Source: Bacteroidales bacterium
GTDB taxonomy: Bacteria; Bacteroidota; Bacteroidia; Bacteroidales; UBA932
DNA length: 35,238 nt
Assembly: GCA_009784635.1 (NCBI GenBank)
Contig: WRBG01000002.1
Location: 1 to 35,238 of the forward strand
Direction of reading: 5' to 3'
The position numbers were made by a program, and so were the translations under genes. Shown here piece by piece: positions 7,440-15,445 of this stretch (position 1 is its first letter; each line of letters opens with the position of its first letter). The notes beneath the pieces are model-generated. The model was not told the origin of the DNA. It saw nothing but the letters and a program-made list of their open reading frames with translations, and ran no database searches.

Positions 7440-9636
7440 CGATGGAAAGTATCTTTTCCACATCCTCCCGCCATCCCTCATATTCGCTGTTCCGGTGGGC
7501 GTCCATTTTGCGCAACTCCTCTGTGGGATAGCCTAATTGGGCAAACATCGGAAATATTTTGTGGCAAACGGCTTGAGCTTGCGCAAAGTTGTTGTGGGCA
7601 ACCGCTTCCTTGAGTATAGAGAAGTTTTCTGTGGTGGAAACGCGAAAAAGCGACATGATTTCGTCCCGACTATCTCCCAAAAGTTCATCGCAAGGGCCGC
7701 CCTCGCCTGCCACTTCGCGTAAAGATTCTATGGTAAACGGTTTTGCCAAAAAGTGGGAAAACCCAAGCTCCGCCGCTTTTTGCGCAGAAAAGTCGGCGCG
7801 TCCCGTCATGACCGCCACGGGAACGGCCCCCGCCACTTGACGCAGTACATCCAATCCCGAAATATCGCCCATCTCCATGTCGGTAATAACAAAATTGTAG
7901 TCGTTTTCCACCACCTTGTGTCCCAACCTTAAAAGCATGTCGGATACTATTTTTACCACTACCGGATTGTCGTCATAAATCTTGATCCTTTTGGCTCCTT
8001 GAGGTACCTCGACCTGCGCATATTCGGCCGGAATAGCCACCGTAACAACAGTCCCCTCCCCCACTTGGGAACTGAGGGCGATGCTCCCCCCTAATAATTC
8101 TGTAATTCCATGAACTACAAACATTCCCAAGCCTGTTCCCTCTGCCGCCGAACTATTTTCCTCAATCCGGCTAAAGGGTTTAAAAAGTTGAGACTGCTTT
8201 TGGGGAGGAATGCCCATCCCCGTGTCTTCTACCTTGATATGGAGCCGGTTTTTGTCGAATGTGGCGTTGAATGTAACGGAGCCTGCTTGGGTATATTTAA
8301 TGGCGTTGGATACAAGGTTGATTACCATCTGCTTGAGCTTTACCCTGTCGGTGCGGATTCTTACATCGTCCGCCACAAACGAGAAGGCAAGCGATTTTTG
8401 ACTCGCCAATGGGAGGAACATATTGTGGATATCTTCAAATAAGTTCTTGATATTGAAGTCAGAATCACTTTTTAAAAGGGTGCCTCGTTCCAAGCTCGAA
8501 AACCCCAAAAGGTTCTCAAGCATCGCAAGGATATGTTCTGACGAATTTTGCATGGAGCGCACATTGGGGTCGCTCTCCATGAGCGCCAGATAGCCCATCA
8601 TGGATTGGAGCGGGGTTTTTACATCGTGCGATACGGCAAGGAGCAGCCGGTGGCGACTCTCCATAATCCGGCGGGTACACTCATGGGCGGCTTCTAAGGC
8701 AAGACGGGCTTCGCGTCCCTTATTTATATCTGTGATTATCAGAATAATAAAAACAAGAATGATGGCCAAGCCAAAAACGCCCCCAATGCTGGAATAGACA
8801 TAGTTGCGCCATATGGCCTCCTCGCCGGTATCAATCATCGTTAAGATGGAATGGAGCGTCTCTTTGTGAAACTCAAGAAGCAACGCAAAGATTTCCATAT
8901 TTATATCTCTGTTTGAGGAGATTAACTCTGCCACCCGCCTTTCTATCGTTCTCAAATTTTCTTCATAAATTCTTTGCGCTTGCTGTGCAAGACGTTCTTC
9001 TTGATACACCACGGTAAGGTTGTCTTGAACCGTTTTGACGGTATCGGCCCGCTGATTCACCACAATGGTAACTGCGTCTCTACTTGGATTGAACACCTCG
9101 CCCAAACGTCTGAGAAGTCCCTTTCTGGGCAATTCGCTCACTACCGTATCTTGGACGGCGCTAGAGGCATGTTGGATATTCTCGCTCGAATGTGGCGCAA
9201 TTTCCGGCTTCCGTTCAGCCGTTAATCCAATTCGTCCGCCATCGGTAAATTGCCGGTTTAACTCCGTAACATTCTGCATCTGTTCGTGGAGCAAAAATGC
9301 AATCCGCTGCAATTTCTCCTCCTCCGCGGGTTTGAACGCCGCAATGGTATCTATCAATTTCTCGATGGAGCCAACAGATAGGGTATAATCGTTCAGATAA
9401 TTTCCATTTCTTGTAGATATAAAGAGGCTTACCGACGATTGCGCATCGTTGACCGCAACCATCAAATCATTGACAGCCAATAAAAGCACCTGCTGGCTTT
9501 CTATCTCGAGGCGTTGAAAGGAAATATTTTTGCGAAGGGCGTTGAGATACAAGGTCATGGCAACCACCGCCAAAGCAACTATCAAATAGATAATCGCCGC
9601 TTTAAATCTAATTTTAAATTCAATACTCTTTCCCAT
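7432..9636 (-). CDS. Hybrid sensor histidine kinase with receiver and HPt domains
   Basis: A 734-residue membrane kinase. TM1 is about residues 10-30 (IYLIVALAVVAMTLYLNAL); a long helical periplasmic sensor follows (about 31-280); TM2 is about 282-303 (GVFGLAIILVFIILIITDI). The HisKA box SHDVKTPLQSMMGYL carries His337, followed by HATPase motifs NLVSNAIKYTQAG, VEDTGMGIPPQ and GTGLGMFV. A receiver domain follows (acceptor Asp586 in VITDMEMGD, AKPF Lys), then an HPt domain with His692 in AVCHKIFPMF. The full His-Asp-His chain could pass phosphate to Asp53 of the convergent sigma54 regulator, whose gene overlaps this one by 8 bp tail to tail. The signal sensed is unknown; the helical sensor lacks a recognised ligand domain. 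Confidence 0.92.
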   Translation of the reverse strand: MGKSIEFKIRFKAAIIYLIVALAVVAMTLYLNALRKNISFQRLEIESQQVLLLAVNDLMVAVNDAQSSVSLFISTRNGNYLNDYTLSVGSIEKLIDTIAAFKPAEEEKLQRIAFLLHEQMQNVTELNRQFTDGGRIGLTAERKPEIAPHSSENIQHASSAVQDTVVSELPRKGLLRRLGEVFNPSRDAVTIVVNQRADTVKTVQDNLTVVYQEERLAQQAQRIYEENLRTIERRVAELISSNRDINMEIFALLLEFHKETLHSILTMIDTGEEAIWRNYVYSSIGGVFGLAIILVFIILIITDINKGREARLALEAAHECTRRIMESRHRLLLAVSHDVKTPLQSMMGYLALMESDPNVRSMQNSSEHILAMLENLLGFSSLERGTLLKSDSDFNIKNLFEDIHNMFLPLASQKSLAFSFVADDVRIRTDRVKLKQMVINLVSNAIKYTQAGSVTFNATFDKNRLHIKVEDTGMGIPPQKQSQLFKPFSRIEENSSAAEGTGLGMFVVHGITELLGGSIALSSQVGEGTVVTVAIPAEYAQVEVPQGAKRIKIYDDNPVVVKIVSDMLLRLGHKVVENDYNFVITDMEMGDISGLDVLRQVAGAVPVAVMTGRADFSAQKAAELGFSHFLAKPFTIESLREVAGEGGPCDELLGDSRDEIMSLFRVSTTENFSILKEAVAHNNFAQAQAVCHKIFPMFAQLGYPTEELRKMDAHRNSEYEGWREDVEKILSIVI

Positions 9637-9640
9637 GCTA

Positions 9641-9648
9641 CAAATATA
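9641..9648 (-). promoter_or_regulatory. -7 box of hybrid kinase gene; leaderless start
   Basis: On the minus strand TATATTTG is followed by TAGC and then the ATG at 9636. This is the same box and the same 4-nt gap as in front of the sigma54 regulator (box plus TAGG, ATG at 6123), so both partners appear to be made from leaderless mRNAs. Confidence 0.6.
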
Positions 9649-9685
9649 GCAATAAATTATTTAAAGCGGGGAAATTTACGCAATA

Positions 9686-9703
9686 TTCCACACATTTCTA
9701 CAC
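9686..9703 (+). promoter_or_regulatory. Possible enhancer repeats upstream of sigma54 promoter
   Basis: Two direct repeats, TTCCACAC (9686-9693) and TTCTACAC (9696-9703), are spaced exactly 10 bp apart, one helical turn, about 75 bp upstream of the sigma54 promoter. That is where sigma54 activators usually bind. No binding motif is known for this regulator, so this is a guess from placement. Confidence 0.25.
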
Positions 9704-9769
9704 TTGTCAAAACAAACGGAAATTACATAATTATTTAATATACAGCATATTTTTATGAAATCGAAAAAG

Positions 9770-9784
9770 TGGCACAGTCGTTGC
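9770..9784 (+). promoter_or_regulatory. Sigma54 (-24/-12) promoter
   Basis: TGGCAC-AGTCG-TTGC is an exact match to the sigma54 core TGGCAC-N5-TTGC, with GG and GC ten bases apart as required. It lies in the gap between the kinase gene and rsfS and points away from the kinase. The predicted start is near 9796. The downstream gene rsfS has its own -7 box at 9908, and a hairpin intervenes. Confidence 0.75.
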
Positions 9785-9795
9785 GTATTTACTTG

Positions 9796-9890
9796 AAAGA
9801 GTAATAAACCTAAATTTGAAAAAATAAACCTAAGTCGTTTTGTTGGATTTAAGCGCAGGGGTCGTTCGCAAAAAAGGGCGACCCCTTATT
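9796..9890 (+). ncRNA. Candidate sigma54-driven small RNA (~95 nt)
   Basis: The span runs from the start predicted by the sigma54 promoter (9770-9784) to the end of an intrinsic-terminator-like hairpin (9857-9886). It has no ATG, so it is unlikely to code. The 5' part is A/U-rich and open and carries the 11-nt sequence AATAAACCTAA twice (9803-9813 and 9823-9833), exactly 20 nt apart. A weak stem (TAAGTC near 9831 with GATTTA near 9846, one G-U pair) precedes the terminator. No protein gene on the plus strand needs this terminator, since the nearest upstream plus-strand gene ended at 7439. The layout recalls sigma54-driven regulatory RNAs such as Qrr or GlmY beside their kinase systems; homology to those is not claimed. 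Confidence 0.5.
9857..9886 (+). terminator. Intrinsic terminator-like hairpin of candidate sRNA
   Basis: A perfect 8-bp stem, AGGGGTCG (9857-9864) and CGACCCCT (9879-9886), closes a 14-nt A-rich loop and is followed by TATTTATT. It lies 22 bp before the rsfS -7 box and would insulate rsfS from the upstream sigma54 transcript. Confidence 0.65.
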
Positions 9891-9907
9891 TATTGACGGA
9901 TTTCATG

Positions 9908-9915
9908 TATATTTG
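9908..9915 (+). promoter_or_regulatory. -7 box of rsfS-ftsH-cdsA-psd operon
   Basis: TATATTTG exactly fits TAnnTTTG. The predicted start is near 9920, about 10-16 nt before the two possible rsfS start codons (9930 and 9936). No good -33 element is seen. Confidence 0.55.
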
Positions 9916-9929
9916 CAGGCCATTTACAT

Positions 9930-10322
9930 ATGCTTATGACAAAACAAGAACACATTGCTGTCCAACAGCCGGCGCCTACTCATGATGAACTTAGAGTCAT
10001 TGCAGAAGCCATGCTCGACAAAAAGGCCCAACAGGTCTGCTCTTTGGACCTGCGTAAACCCGGAGCTTCTATCTGCGACTATTTTGTAATCTGTAACGCC
10101 GATTCCGGTACTCAAGTGGCGGCTATTGCCGAACACATAGAAGATAAGATGTACGCCCAATGCCGCCGTAGTCCCCGCCGCAGCCAAGGCAAGGAAAACG
10201 CTTTTTGGATTATTATGGACTACGGAGATATTGTGGTTCACATCTTTCAAACGACTTACCGGTTGTTTTACCGCTTAGAAGAACTCTGGGCCGATGCAGA
10301 AGTCAAACACTATACCGAATAA
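9930..10322 (+). CDS. rsfS: Ribosome silencing factor RsfS (Iojap family)
   Basis: A 130-residue protein with the Iojap/RsfS fold: a KAQQVCSLDLRKPGASICDYF stretch shortened here to its core LRKPGASICDYFVICNADSG, the alpha/beta region ending FWIIMDYGDIVVHIFQ, and the conserved RLFYRLEELWADA tail. RsfS binds uL14 on the 50S subunit and blocks joining to 30S, lowering translation in starvation. The length is typical. Starts at 9930 or 9936 (the third codon) are both possible. It heads the rsfS-ftsH-cdsA-psd operon, with 2 nt between it and ftsH, an order common in Bacteroidetes. Confidence 0.93.
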   Translation: MLMTKQEHIAVQQPAPTHDELRVIAEAMLDKKAQQVCSLDLRKPGASICDYFVICNADSGTQVAAIAEHIEDKMYAQCRRSPRRSQGKENAFWIIMDYGDIVVHIFQTTYRLFYRLEELWADAEVKHYTE

Positions 10323-10324
10323 TT

Positions 10325-12247
10325 ATGCCCAAACAAAATACCCCCCCTCCAAAGCCGACCAAAACTAATATACCCAAGCCCAATTATATGTGGATATATG
10401 CGGGTCTGCTTGCCATGTTGTTCTATATTTGGTTTAGCCATGACAGCAGTTCGCCGGTAAAAACCGAATGGTTAGTAGTAAAAGAGGTGATGATTCCCTT
10501 GGGAGATGTGGAAAAAGTAGTCTACATCAGCAATATAGGACAAGCTAATATCTACTTGAAGAAAGACAGGTTAGACAAATACGAGGAAGACAATATCCCC
10601 CAAAAGCCGCCCCATTTTTATTTTATTGTTCCGGGAAACTCGGATTTGGAAACCAAATTGGAAGAAGCGAGGGAACAGCTTGAACCGGACCTGCGGTTTG
10701 GGATAGAAGTGGATAAACAAAACAACTTTTTCAGTAATTTGCTCGACTGGTTGTTGTTGCCTATCTTGTTGATTGCGGTTTGGATTTTTATGTTCCGCCG
10801 TATGTCTCGGAGTATGGGCGGCGCGGGAGGCATGGGCGGAGGCATCTTCAGCGTAGGCAGGTCGCAGGCCAAACTGTTTGACAGAGACAATACCGGAAAG
10901 GTAAACTTTAAGGATGTGGCCGGATTGGAAGAAGCCAAGATAGAGGTGATGGAAATCGTAGACTTTCTCAAAAATCCCCAAAAATATACCAGTTTGGGCG
11001 GGAAAATCCCCAAAGGAGCCTTGTTGGTAGGCCCTCCGGGGACAGGCAAAACCTTGTTGGCAAAAGCCGTAGCGGGAGAAGCCAATGTTCCGTTCTTTTC
11101 CATTTCGGGCTCTGACTTTGTAGAGATGTTTGTGGGCGTGGGCGCTTCGCGGGTGAGAGACCTGTTTCGTCAAGCCAAAGAAAAAGCCCCCTGTATTGTG
11201 TTTATCGATGAAATTGACGCGGTAGGACGGGCACGCAGCAAAAACGCCGGGTTTACCTCAAACGATGAAAGGGAAAATACATTAAATCAATTGCTTACAG
11301 AAATGGATGGCTTTGGTTCCAACAGTGGAGTCATTATTTTAGCCGCCACCAACCGCGCCGATATTTTGGACAAGGCCCTCATGCGGGCGGGCCGCTTCGA
11401 CCGCCAAATCCACGTAGACTTGCCCGAACTCAAGGAACGGTTAGAAATATTTAAGGTACACCTGCGGGGACTCAAATTAATGGATGGTTTTGACATTGAG
11501 TTTTTGTCTAAGCAAACGCCGGGGTTTTCGGGGGCCGATATTGCCAACGTGTGCAACGAGGCCGCCTTGATTGCCGCCCGCAATGGCAAAAATTCGATTG
11601 AAAAACAAGACTTTTTAGACGCCATTGACCGGATTGTGGGGGGATTGGAACGGCGCAGCAAAATCATCAGTCCACAGGAAAAACGGACGATTGCTTTTCA
11701 CGAAAGCGGCCACGCCACCGTGAGTTGGATGCTTGAGAACGCCAATCCCCTGCTCAAAGTAACGATTATTCCAAGAGGCAGGTCCTTGGGCGCCGCTTGG
11801 TATCTGCCCGAAGAGCGACAGATTACCACTATGGAACAAATGCTCGACGAGATGGCTGCCGTCTTGGGCGGACGGGCGGCAGAAGAATTGGAAATCGGAA
11901 AAATCTCTACCGGAGCCATGAACGACTTAGAGAAAGTAACCAAACAGGCTTATGCCATGGTTGCCTATTTAGGTATGAGTAAAGAAATCGGCAACCTCTG
12001 CTTTTTTGATTCCTCGGAGGGGGCCGGTTATAACCTTACCAAGCCTTACAGCGAAAAAACGGCCGAACTCTTAGACGCCGAGGTCAAGAAATTGATTGAA
12101 GATTCCTACGCCCGTGCCCTCAATGTATTGAAAGAAAATCGGGAAGGCTTGGTTAAGTTGGCAGAATTGCTGTTGGAACGCGAGGTGATTTTTGCGGAAG
12201 ACCTCGAACATATTTTTGGCAAACGCAAAACATCGGCTCATGCTTAA
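10325..12247 (+). CDS. ftsH: ATP-dependent zinc metalloprotease FtsH
   Basis: A 640-residue membrane AAA+ protease. TM1 is about 22-37, a periplasmic domain follows, and TM2 is about 140-160 ([16 protein letters not shown]). The ATPase has Walker A GPPGTGKT (236-243), Walker [10 protein letters not shown] and the SRH with [19 protein letters not shown]. The M41 protease domain carries the zinc site HESGH (459-463; HEAGH is more usual) and the third-ligand region GGRAAEE. FtsH degrades misfolded inner-membrane and some soluble proteins. The ATG at 10325 is chosen because it follows the rsfS stop directly and gives a normal length; an in-frame ATG at 10205 would add 40 residues read from inside rsfS in another frame. 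Confidence 0.96.
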   Translation: MPKQNTPPPKPTKTNIPKPNYMWIYAGLLAMLFYIWFSHDSSSPVKTEWLVVKEVMIPLGDVEKVVYISNIGQANIYLKKDRLDKYEEDNIPQKPPHFYFIVPGNSDLETKLEEAREQLEPDLRFGIEVDKQNNFFSNLLDWLLLPILLIAVWIFMFRRMSRSMGGAGGMGGGIFSVGRSQAKLFDRDNTGKVNFKDVAGLEEAKIEVMEIVDFLKNPQKYTSLGGKIPKGALLVGPPGTGKTLLAKAVAGEANVPFFSISGSDFVEMFVGVGASRVRDLFRQAKEKAPCIVFIDEIDAVGRARSKNAGFTSNDERENTLNQLLTEMDGFGSNSGVIILAATNRADILDKALMRAGRFDRQIHVDLPELKERLEIFKVHLRGLKLMDGFDIEFLSKQTPGFSGADIANVCNEAALIAARNGKNSIEKQDFLDAIDRIVGGLERRSKIISPQEKRTIAFHESGHATVSWMLENANPLLKVTIIPRGRSLGAAWYLPEERQITTMEQMLDEMAAVLGGRAAEELEIGKISTGAMNDLEKVTKQAYAMVAYLGMSKEIGNLCFFDSSEGAGYNLTKPYSEKTAELLDAEVKKLIEDSYARALNVLKENREGLVKLAELLLEREVIFAEDLEHIFGKRKTSAHA

Positions 12248-13070
12248 AACCCTTATCATACGTAGTCTGAGTGGATTGATATTCATGGCCGTCATGATAA
12301 CGGGACTGTTGCTGCATCCCACGCCCTACGTCCTGCTCATGATGCTGGTTACGGGTATCATGACCATGGAATACTTTCGCATGACATTGGGCAAACAACA
12401 TGCTTTTGCCCAATTTGCCGTCATTTTGGGAGGCTGGATGCTTTTTGCCCTCTTTTACTTATCAATGCGTTACCATATTCCGGCTGCATGGTTCCTCTTG
12501 CTGGTCTTGCCGCTCTCTACCGTATGGATTAGCCTGCTCTATCAAAAAAACGAGCAAGCCTACCAATCAGCTCCTTGGCTCTTTATCCCCTTGATTTACA
12601 TCGCGCTCCCATTTGCGCTAACCAATATCCTCGTATTTAATCAAATGGGTATCTTCTCCGGAAAGTTGTTGCTGGCTTTGTTTATCCTGCTTTGGGTCTC
12701 CGATGTGGGGGCTTATGTTTTTGGTATGGGTTTTGGGCAAAAGAACGGGCATAAGCTGTTTCCCCGCCTTTCTCCCAAAAAATCGTGGGAGGGTTTCTTT
12801 GGAGGCCTTGTCACCGCCCTTATCGCCGGCTACATCCTGCATCTTGTCCATTGGTTGCCTTATCATTGGATACACTGCCTTGTTTTGTCCTTGCTGCTGC
12901 ATGTTTGTGGGGTATGGGGCGACTTGGCTGAATCTCAACTCAAACGCTATTTTGGCCAAAAAGACTCGGGAAAAATCATGCCCGGCCACGGCGGCCTGTT
13001 AGACCGTTTTGACGGCGCGTTGCTCGCTTTTCCCGTTGCCATTGCCTACCTTAAACTTCTATCTATTTAA
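12240..13070 (+). CDS. cdsA: Phosphatidate cytidylyltransferase CdsA
   Basis: A 276-residue polytopic membrane enzyme making CDP-diacylglycerol from phosphatidate and CTP, the entry to phosphatidylethanolamine synthesis. About seven to eight hydrophobic segments are seen. The family signature is near the C-terminus (SQLKRYFGQKDSGKIMPGHG followed by GLLDRFDG), with PKKSWEGFFGG before it. The ATG at 12240 overlaps the ftsH stop by 8 bp (translational coupling) and fits the usual length. The next gene, psd, acts further along the same lipid pathway. Confidence 0.95.
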   Translation: MLKTLIIRSLSGLIFMAVMITGLLLHPTPYVLLMMLVTGIMTMEYFRMTLGKQHAFAQFAVILGGWMLFALFYLSMRYHIPAAWFLLLVLPLSTVWISLLYQKNEQAYQSAPWLFIPLIYIALPFALTNILVFNQMGIFSGKLLLALFILLWVSDVGAYVFGMGFGQKNGHKLFPRLSPKKSWEGFFGGLVTALIAGYILHLVHWLPYHWIHCLVLSLLLHVCGVWGDLAESQLKRYFGQKDSGKIMPGHGGLLDRFDGALLAFPVAIAYLKLLSI

Positions 13071-13076
13071 AAAACA

Positions 13077-13736
13077 ATGACTATACATAAAGAAGGATAC
13101 AAAATAGTGGCCATCGGTTTTACCGGATTGATTATTGCCGGATTGATGGTCTATTGGTTTCTCCATGCCGATTACCGGATTAGCTGGCCCCTTTATATGC
13201 TGCTGATGGGCATCGGCCTTTTTTTATTATTCTTTTTTCGCAAACCGAATCGCGCTTTTCATGTTGACCCAAAGGCAATCATCTCCCCTGCTGACGGCAA
13301 AATAGTCATCATTGAAAAAGTAGTCGAACAAGAATACCTCAAGGAGCACCGGATACAGGTCTCCGTTTTTATGTCGGTTTTTAACGTCCACGTAAATTGG
13401 TTTCCGGTCAGCGGCAGGATAGAATACGCCCGGCACCACAACGGCCATTTTCATGTGGCTTGGCATCCCAAATCCTCGGAACAAAACGAACGCACTACCG
13501 TAGTTATCAATCAAGGCGGCAAAAAAATACTCTTTAGGCAAATTGCCGGACTCATCGCCCGCCGGATTGTGAGTTACGCCAAGGTAGGCAAGGAAGTACC
13601 CCAATGCGGTCAAGCCGGATTTATCAAATTTGGCTCGCGGGTAGACCTGCTCCTGCCCTTAAACAGCAAAATCGCGGTAAAAAAGGGACAAAAGGTCAAA
13701 GGCGGCCAAACCGTCATTGCCTACTTAGCCGACTAA
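13077..13736 (+). CDS. psd: Phosphatidylserine decarboxylase (short, archaeal-type family)
   Basis: A 219-residue enzyme that decarboxylates phosphatidylserine to phosphatidylethanolamine. Two N-terminal membrane segments (about 8-28 and 37-54) are followed by SPADGKIVIIEKV, FMSVFNVHVNWFPVSGRIEY and the self-cleavage site KFGSRVD, where Ser187 after Gly186 should become the pyruvoyl cofactor. The length fits the short PSD-A family. It begins 6 bp after cdsA. Its last four codons and stop lie inside a 23-bp repeat (13725-13747); the repeat bases after its stop are identical to pyrF 3' coding sequence found 3.1 kb away. Confidence 0.94.
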   Translation: MTIHKEGYKIVAIGFTGLIIAGLMVYWFLHADYRISWPLYMLLMGIGLFLLFFFRKPNRAFHVDPKAIISPADGKIVIIEKVVEQEYLKEHRIQVSVFMSVFNVHVNWFPVSGRIEYARHHNGHFHVAWHPKSSEQNERTTVVINQGGKKILFRQIAGLIARRIVSYAKVGKEVPQCGQAGFIKFGSRVDLLLPLNSKIAVKKGQKVKGGQTVIAYLAD

Positions 13737-13747
13737 GGATTGGGGAA
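13725..13747 (+). repeat. Left copy of 23-bp direct repeat flanking the NVEAL module
   Basis: The 23 bp (starting TTAGCCGACTAAGG, ending TGGGGAA) are identical to 16828-16850. This copy holds the psd stop codon. Identity breaks immediately on both sides (C before and C after here, A and G at the other copy). Confidence 0.9.
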
Positions 13748-13758
13748 CGATTGCCGTT

Positions 13759-15063
13759 TTACTTTATCTCTTCAAAGACTACTCGGTGCTTACTGAGTTT
13801 TCTGCCATCAATGACGGTATCAGCCGTAACTACTTTCATGGTATACTTAGTAGTGTCATAGTTAAACTGTAGGTTGCCATCATCGCCCCTTTGAACATCC
13901 ACATCATCGGGAAATGATTTAAGAAAATTTTGCTCTTTAATCAGTTGTTCATTAATCCACTGTTCATTATTCAATAGATTACCTGTTACATCCTGCTTTC
14001 CTTGTGTTCCGCCCACTTGATTTTTTCCTACTGCTTTTTCTAATTCAAATAAGACCAAAGTTATATCCAAATCCGGAGTAGTCGCAATAGCCCACATTGT
14101 ACTATCATCGTCCGAAACACACAAGTAGCTGCATGGTATATCTAATGCATATTCTTTTACAAGAACGCCATTCCAGTCAAAAATGCGCAATATCTTGCCC
14201 TCAAAATTAGGGGTTATACCCTGTTCAAGAAATGTTTTGCCACTAAATATTGCATATACAAAGTTATCAGTGGCATAGGTCGCAATATATCCACGCTTTC
14301 CGTTTGCATTGTACGCCACGCCTCCATCGGATACTTCTTTGTACGAGGGATACTCATTTTCAATTTTAGCAATCGGTTTAATATTATTGTGTTCAATTTC
14401 ATAAAAATGAATGATTTCTCCTTGATAAGAAGAATAAACAAACTTGTTTTTTGACGGATTTGCAGCAAGCGTGCCTTGATATGCACTTGACCTAATTGCC
14501 AATTGGCGTTCACTGTTATCTTGATACGGGTATTCAAAAAAAGTATTAACCGGCGTGCCGGTTGAATCCGCTAATAAAAACATTCCTTCATCAAATGAAA
14601 GTCCAATATATTGATTGAATGATGTTTTAATTATTCGGGAGAGGCGCCCTTGAATTTTTATTGCCTTATCTATGGCTACTCCTTCATGCTCATTGGGAAT
14701 CCTAAATTCGTAATAAGTAGTTGACATCATATCCCATACTCCAACAGTTTGATTATTGAGGTATTGAATAGAATAGGGCATCAAAAATTCATTCGGCCCA
14801 CGTCCTTTGTTTCCAAAATGAAACAAAGTTTGCGATGACTCGGTTTGTTTTAAACAAAAGAAAGGTTGCATAGATGGGGCGTATTCTATCCCCACGATAT
14901 TGTCTTGAGAAAATGCAAGAAAGCCTCCAATACCAATGAAATGCTCACTCATGTCAATCGTTTGATGATTGAGTATGAGCATGGGGTCTGTCTGTTCATT
15001 ATTTGAACAGCTGCACAAAAAAAGGAAGCAAATAATCTGAATAAAAAATAATCTGTACTTCAT
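13759..15063 (-). CDS. 6-bladed beta-propeller lipoprotein (NVEAL-associated)
   Basis: A 434-residue lipoprotein. MKYRLFFIQIICFLFLCSC gives a signal peptide with lipidated Cys near residue 19; this ATG at 15063 is preferred over one at 15117, which lies inside a hairpin. The rest shows propeller-like repeats typical of the Bacteroidetes 6-bladed propeller family encoded with NVEAL peptides (ADSTGTPVNTFFEYPYQDN; VVGVWD-type strands; ATYATDNFVYAIFSGKTF; LRIFDWNGVLVKEYALDIP; SYLCVSDDDSTMWAIATTPD). It is the last gene of the DUF1573-NVEAL-propeller cluster. The role is unknown; a surface protein that binds or displays the peptide is a reasonable guess. Confidence 0.75.
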   Translation of the reverse strand: MKYRLFFIQIICFLFLCSCSNNEQTDPMLILNHQTIDMSEHFIGIGGFLAFSQDNIVGIEYAPSMQPFFCLKQTESSQTLFHFGNKGRGPNEFLMPYSIQYLNNQTVGVWDMMSTTYYEFRIPNEHEGVAIDKAIKIQGRLSRIIKTSFNQYIGLSFDEGMFLLADSTGTPVNTFFEYPYQDNSERQLAIRSSAYQGTLAANPSKNKFVYSSYQGEIIHFYEIEHNNIKPIAKIENEYPSYKEVSDGGVAYNANGKRGYIATYATDNFVYAIFSGKTFLEQGITPNFEGKILRIFDWNGVLVKEYALDIPCSYLCVSDDDSTMWAIATTPDLDITLVLFELEKAVGKNQVGGTQGKQDVTGNLLNNEQWINEQLIKEQNFLKSFPDDVDVQRGDDGNLQFNYDTTKYTMKVVTADTVIDGRKLSKHRVVFEEIK

Positions 15064-15090
15064 GGGTATGGTGTTTTGGTCTATCATAAT

Positions 15091-15124
15091 AGGTTGTATG
15101 ACGAATGACTTCGCCATACAACCT
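15091..15124 (-). other. Long intercistronic hairpin between NVEAL and propeller genes
   Basis: AGGTTGTATG (15091-15100) pairs perfectly with CATACAACCT (15115-15124). Inside, after one mismatch, CGAA pairs with TTCG around a 4-nt TGAC loop. On the minus strand the following sequence (ATTATGATAG) is not a U-tract, so it is more likely an mRNA stabiliser, processing site or attenuator favouring peptide over propeller than a plain terminator. Confidence 0.7.
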
Positions 15125-15148
15125 TTCTAACCAGTTAGTAGTATCGGT

Positions 15149-15397
15149 TTAGATATAAACCCGATAACCCGTATCAAATATGGGACCAAATTGAACACAA
15201 ATTACTGGCATGGGATAAAAAGTACAGTAAAACCACCCATCGCTATCATCGTCATTGTCATTAGGGTCATCAGCCAATGCTTCTATATTTGCCAGCATTG
15301 CATCCGAAAACTTATCCGATGAGTTAAGTCCTACATTAAATGCAGCTACGGCTGCAATTACTAAAGCGGCGATTCCGCCTAAGATTTTCTTTTTCAT
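15149..15397 (-). CDS. NVEAL domain small exported peptide
   Basis: An 82-residue peptide: signal-like N-terminus (KKKILGGIAALVIAAVAAFN), then the family motif ANIEALADDP (residues about 35-44; consensus NVEALA), an acidic stretch (NDNDDDSD) and a C-terminal region with two Cys (FYCTFYPMPVICVQFG). NVEAL peptides are small exported Bacteroidetes products of unknown function, usually encoded near 6-bladed propeller lipoproteins and DUF1573 proteins, exactly as here. It lies 48 bp after the DUF1573 gene and 85 bp before the propeller gene. The AxA-like site and motif suggest export with removal of the N-terminal part. Confidence 0.8.
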   Translation of the reverse strand: MKKKILGGIAALVIAAVAAFNVGLNSSDKFSDAMLANIEALADDPNDNDDDSDGWFYCTFYPMPVICVQFGPIFDTGYRVYI

Positions 15398-15445
15398 AAT
15401 ATTGTGATTTATAGTTTATTTAAAAATATTGTTTTTATAAGTTTT

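Noticed and set aside
10205-10324. A 40-residue upstream extension of FtsH
   Set aside because: It is read from within rsfS in another frame, has no membrane-protein character, and the ATG at 10325 gives the usual length.
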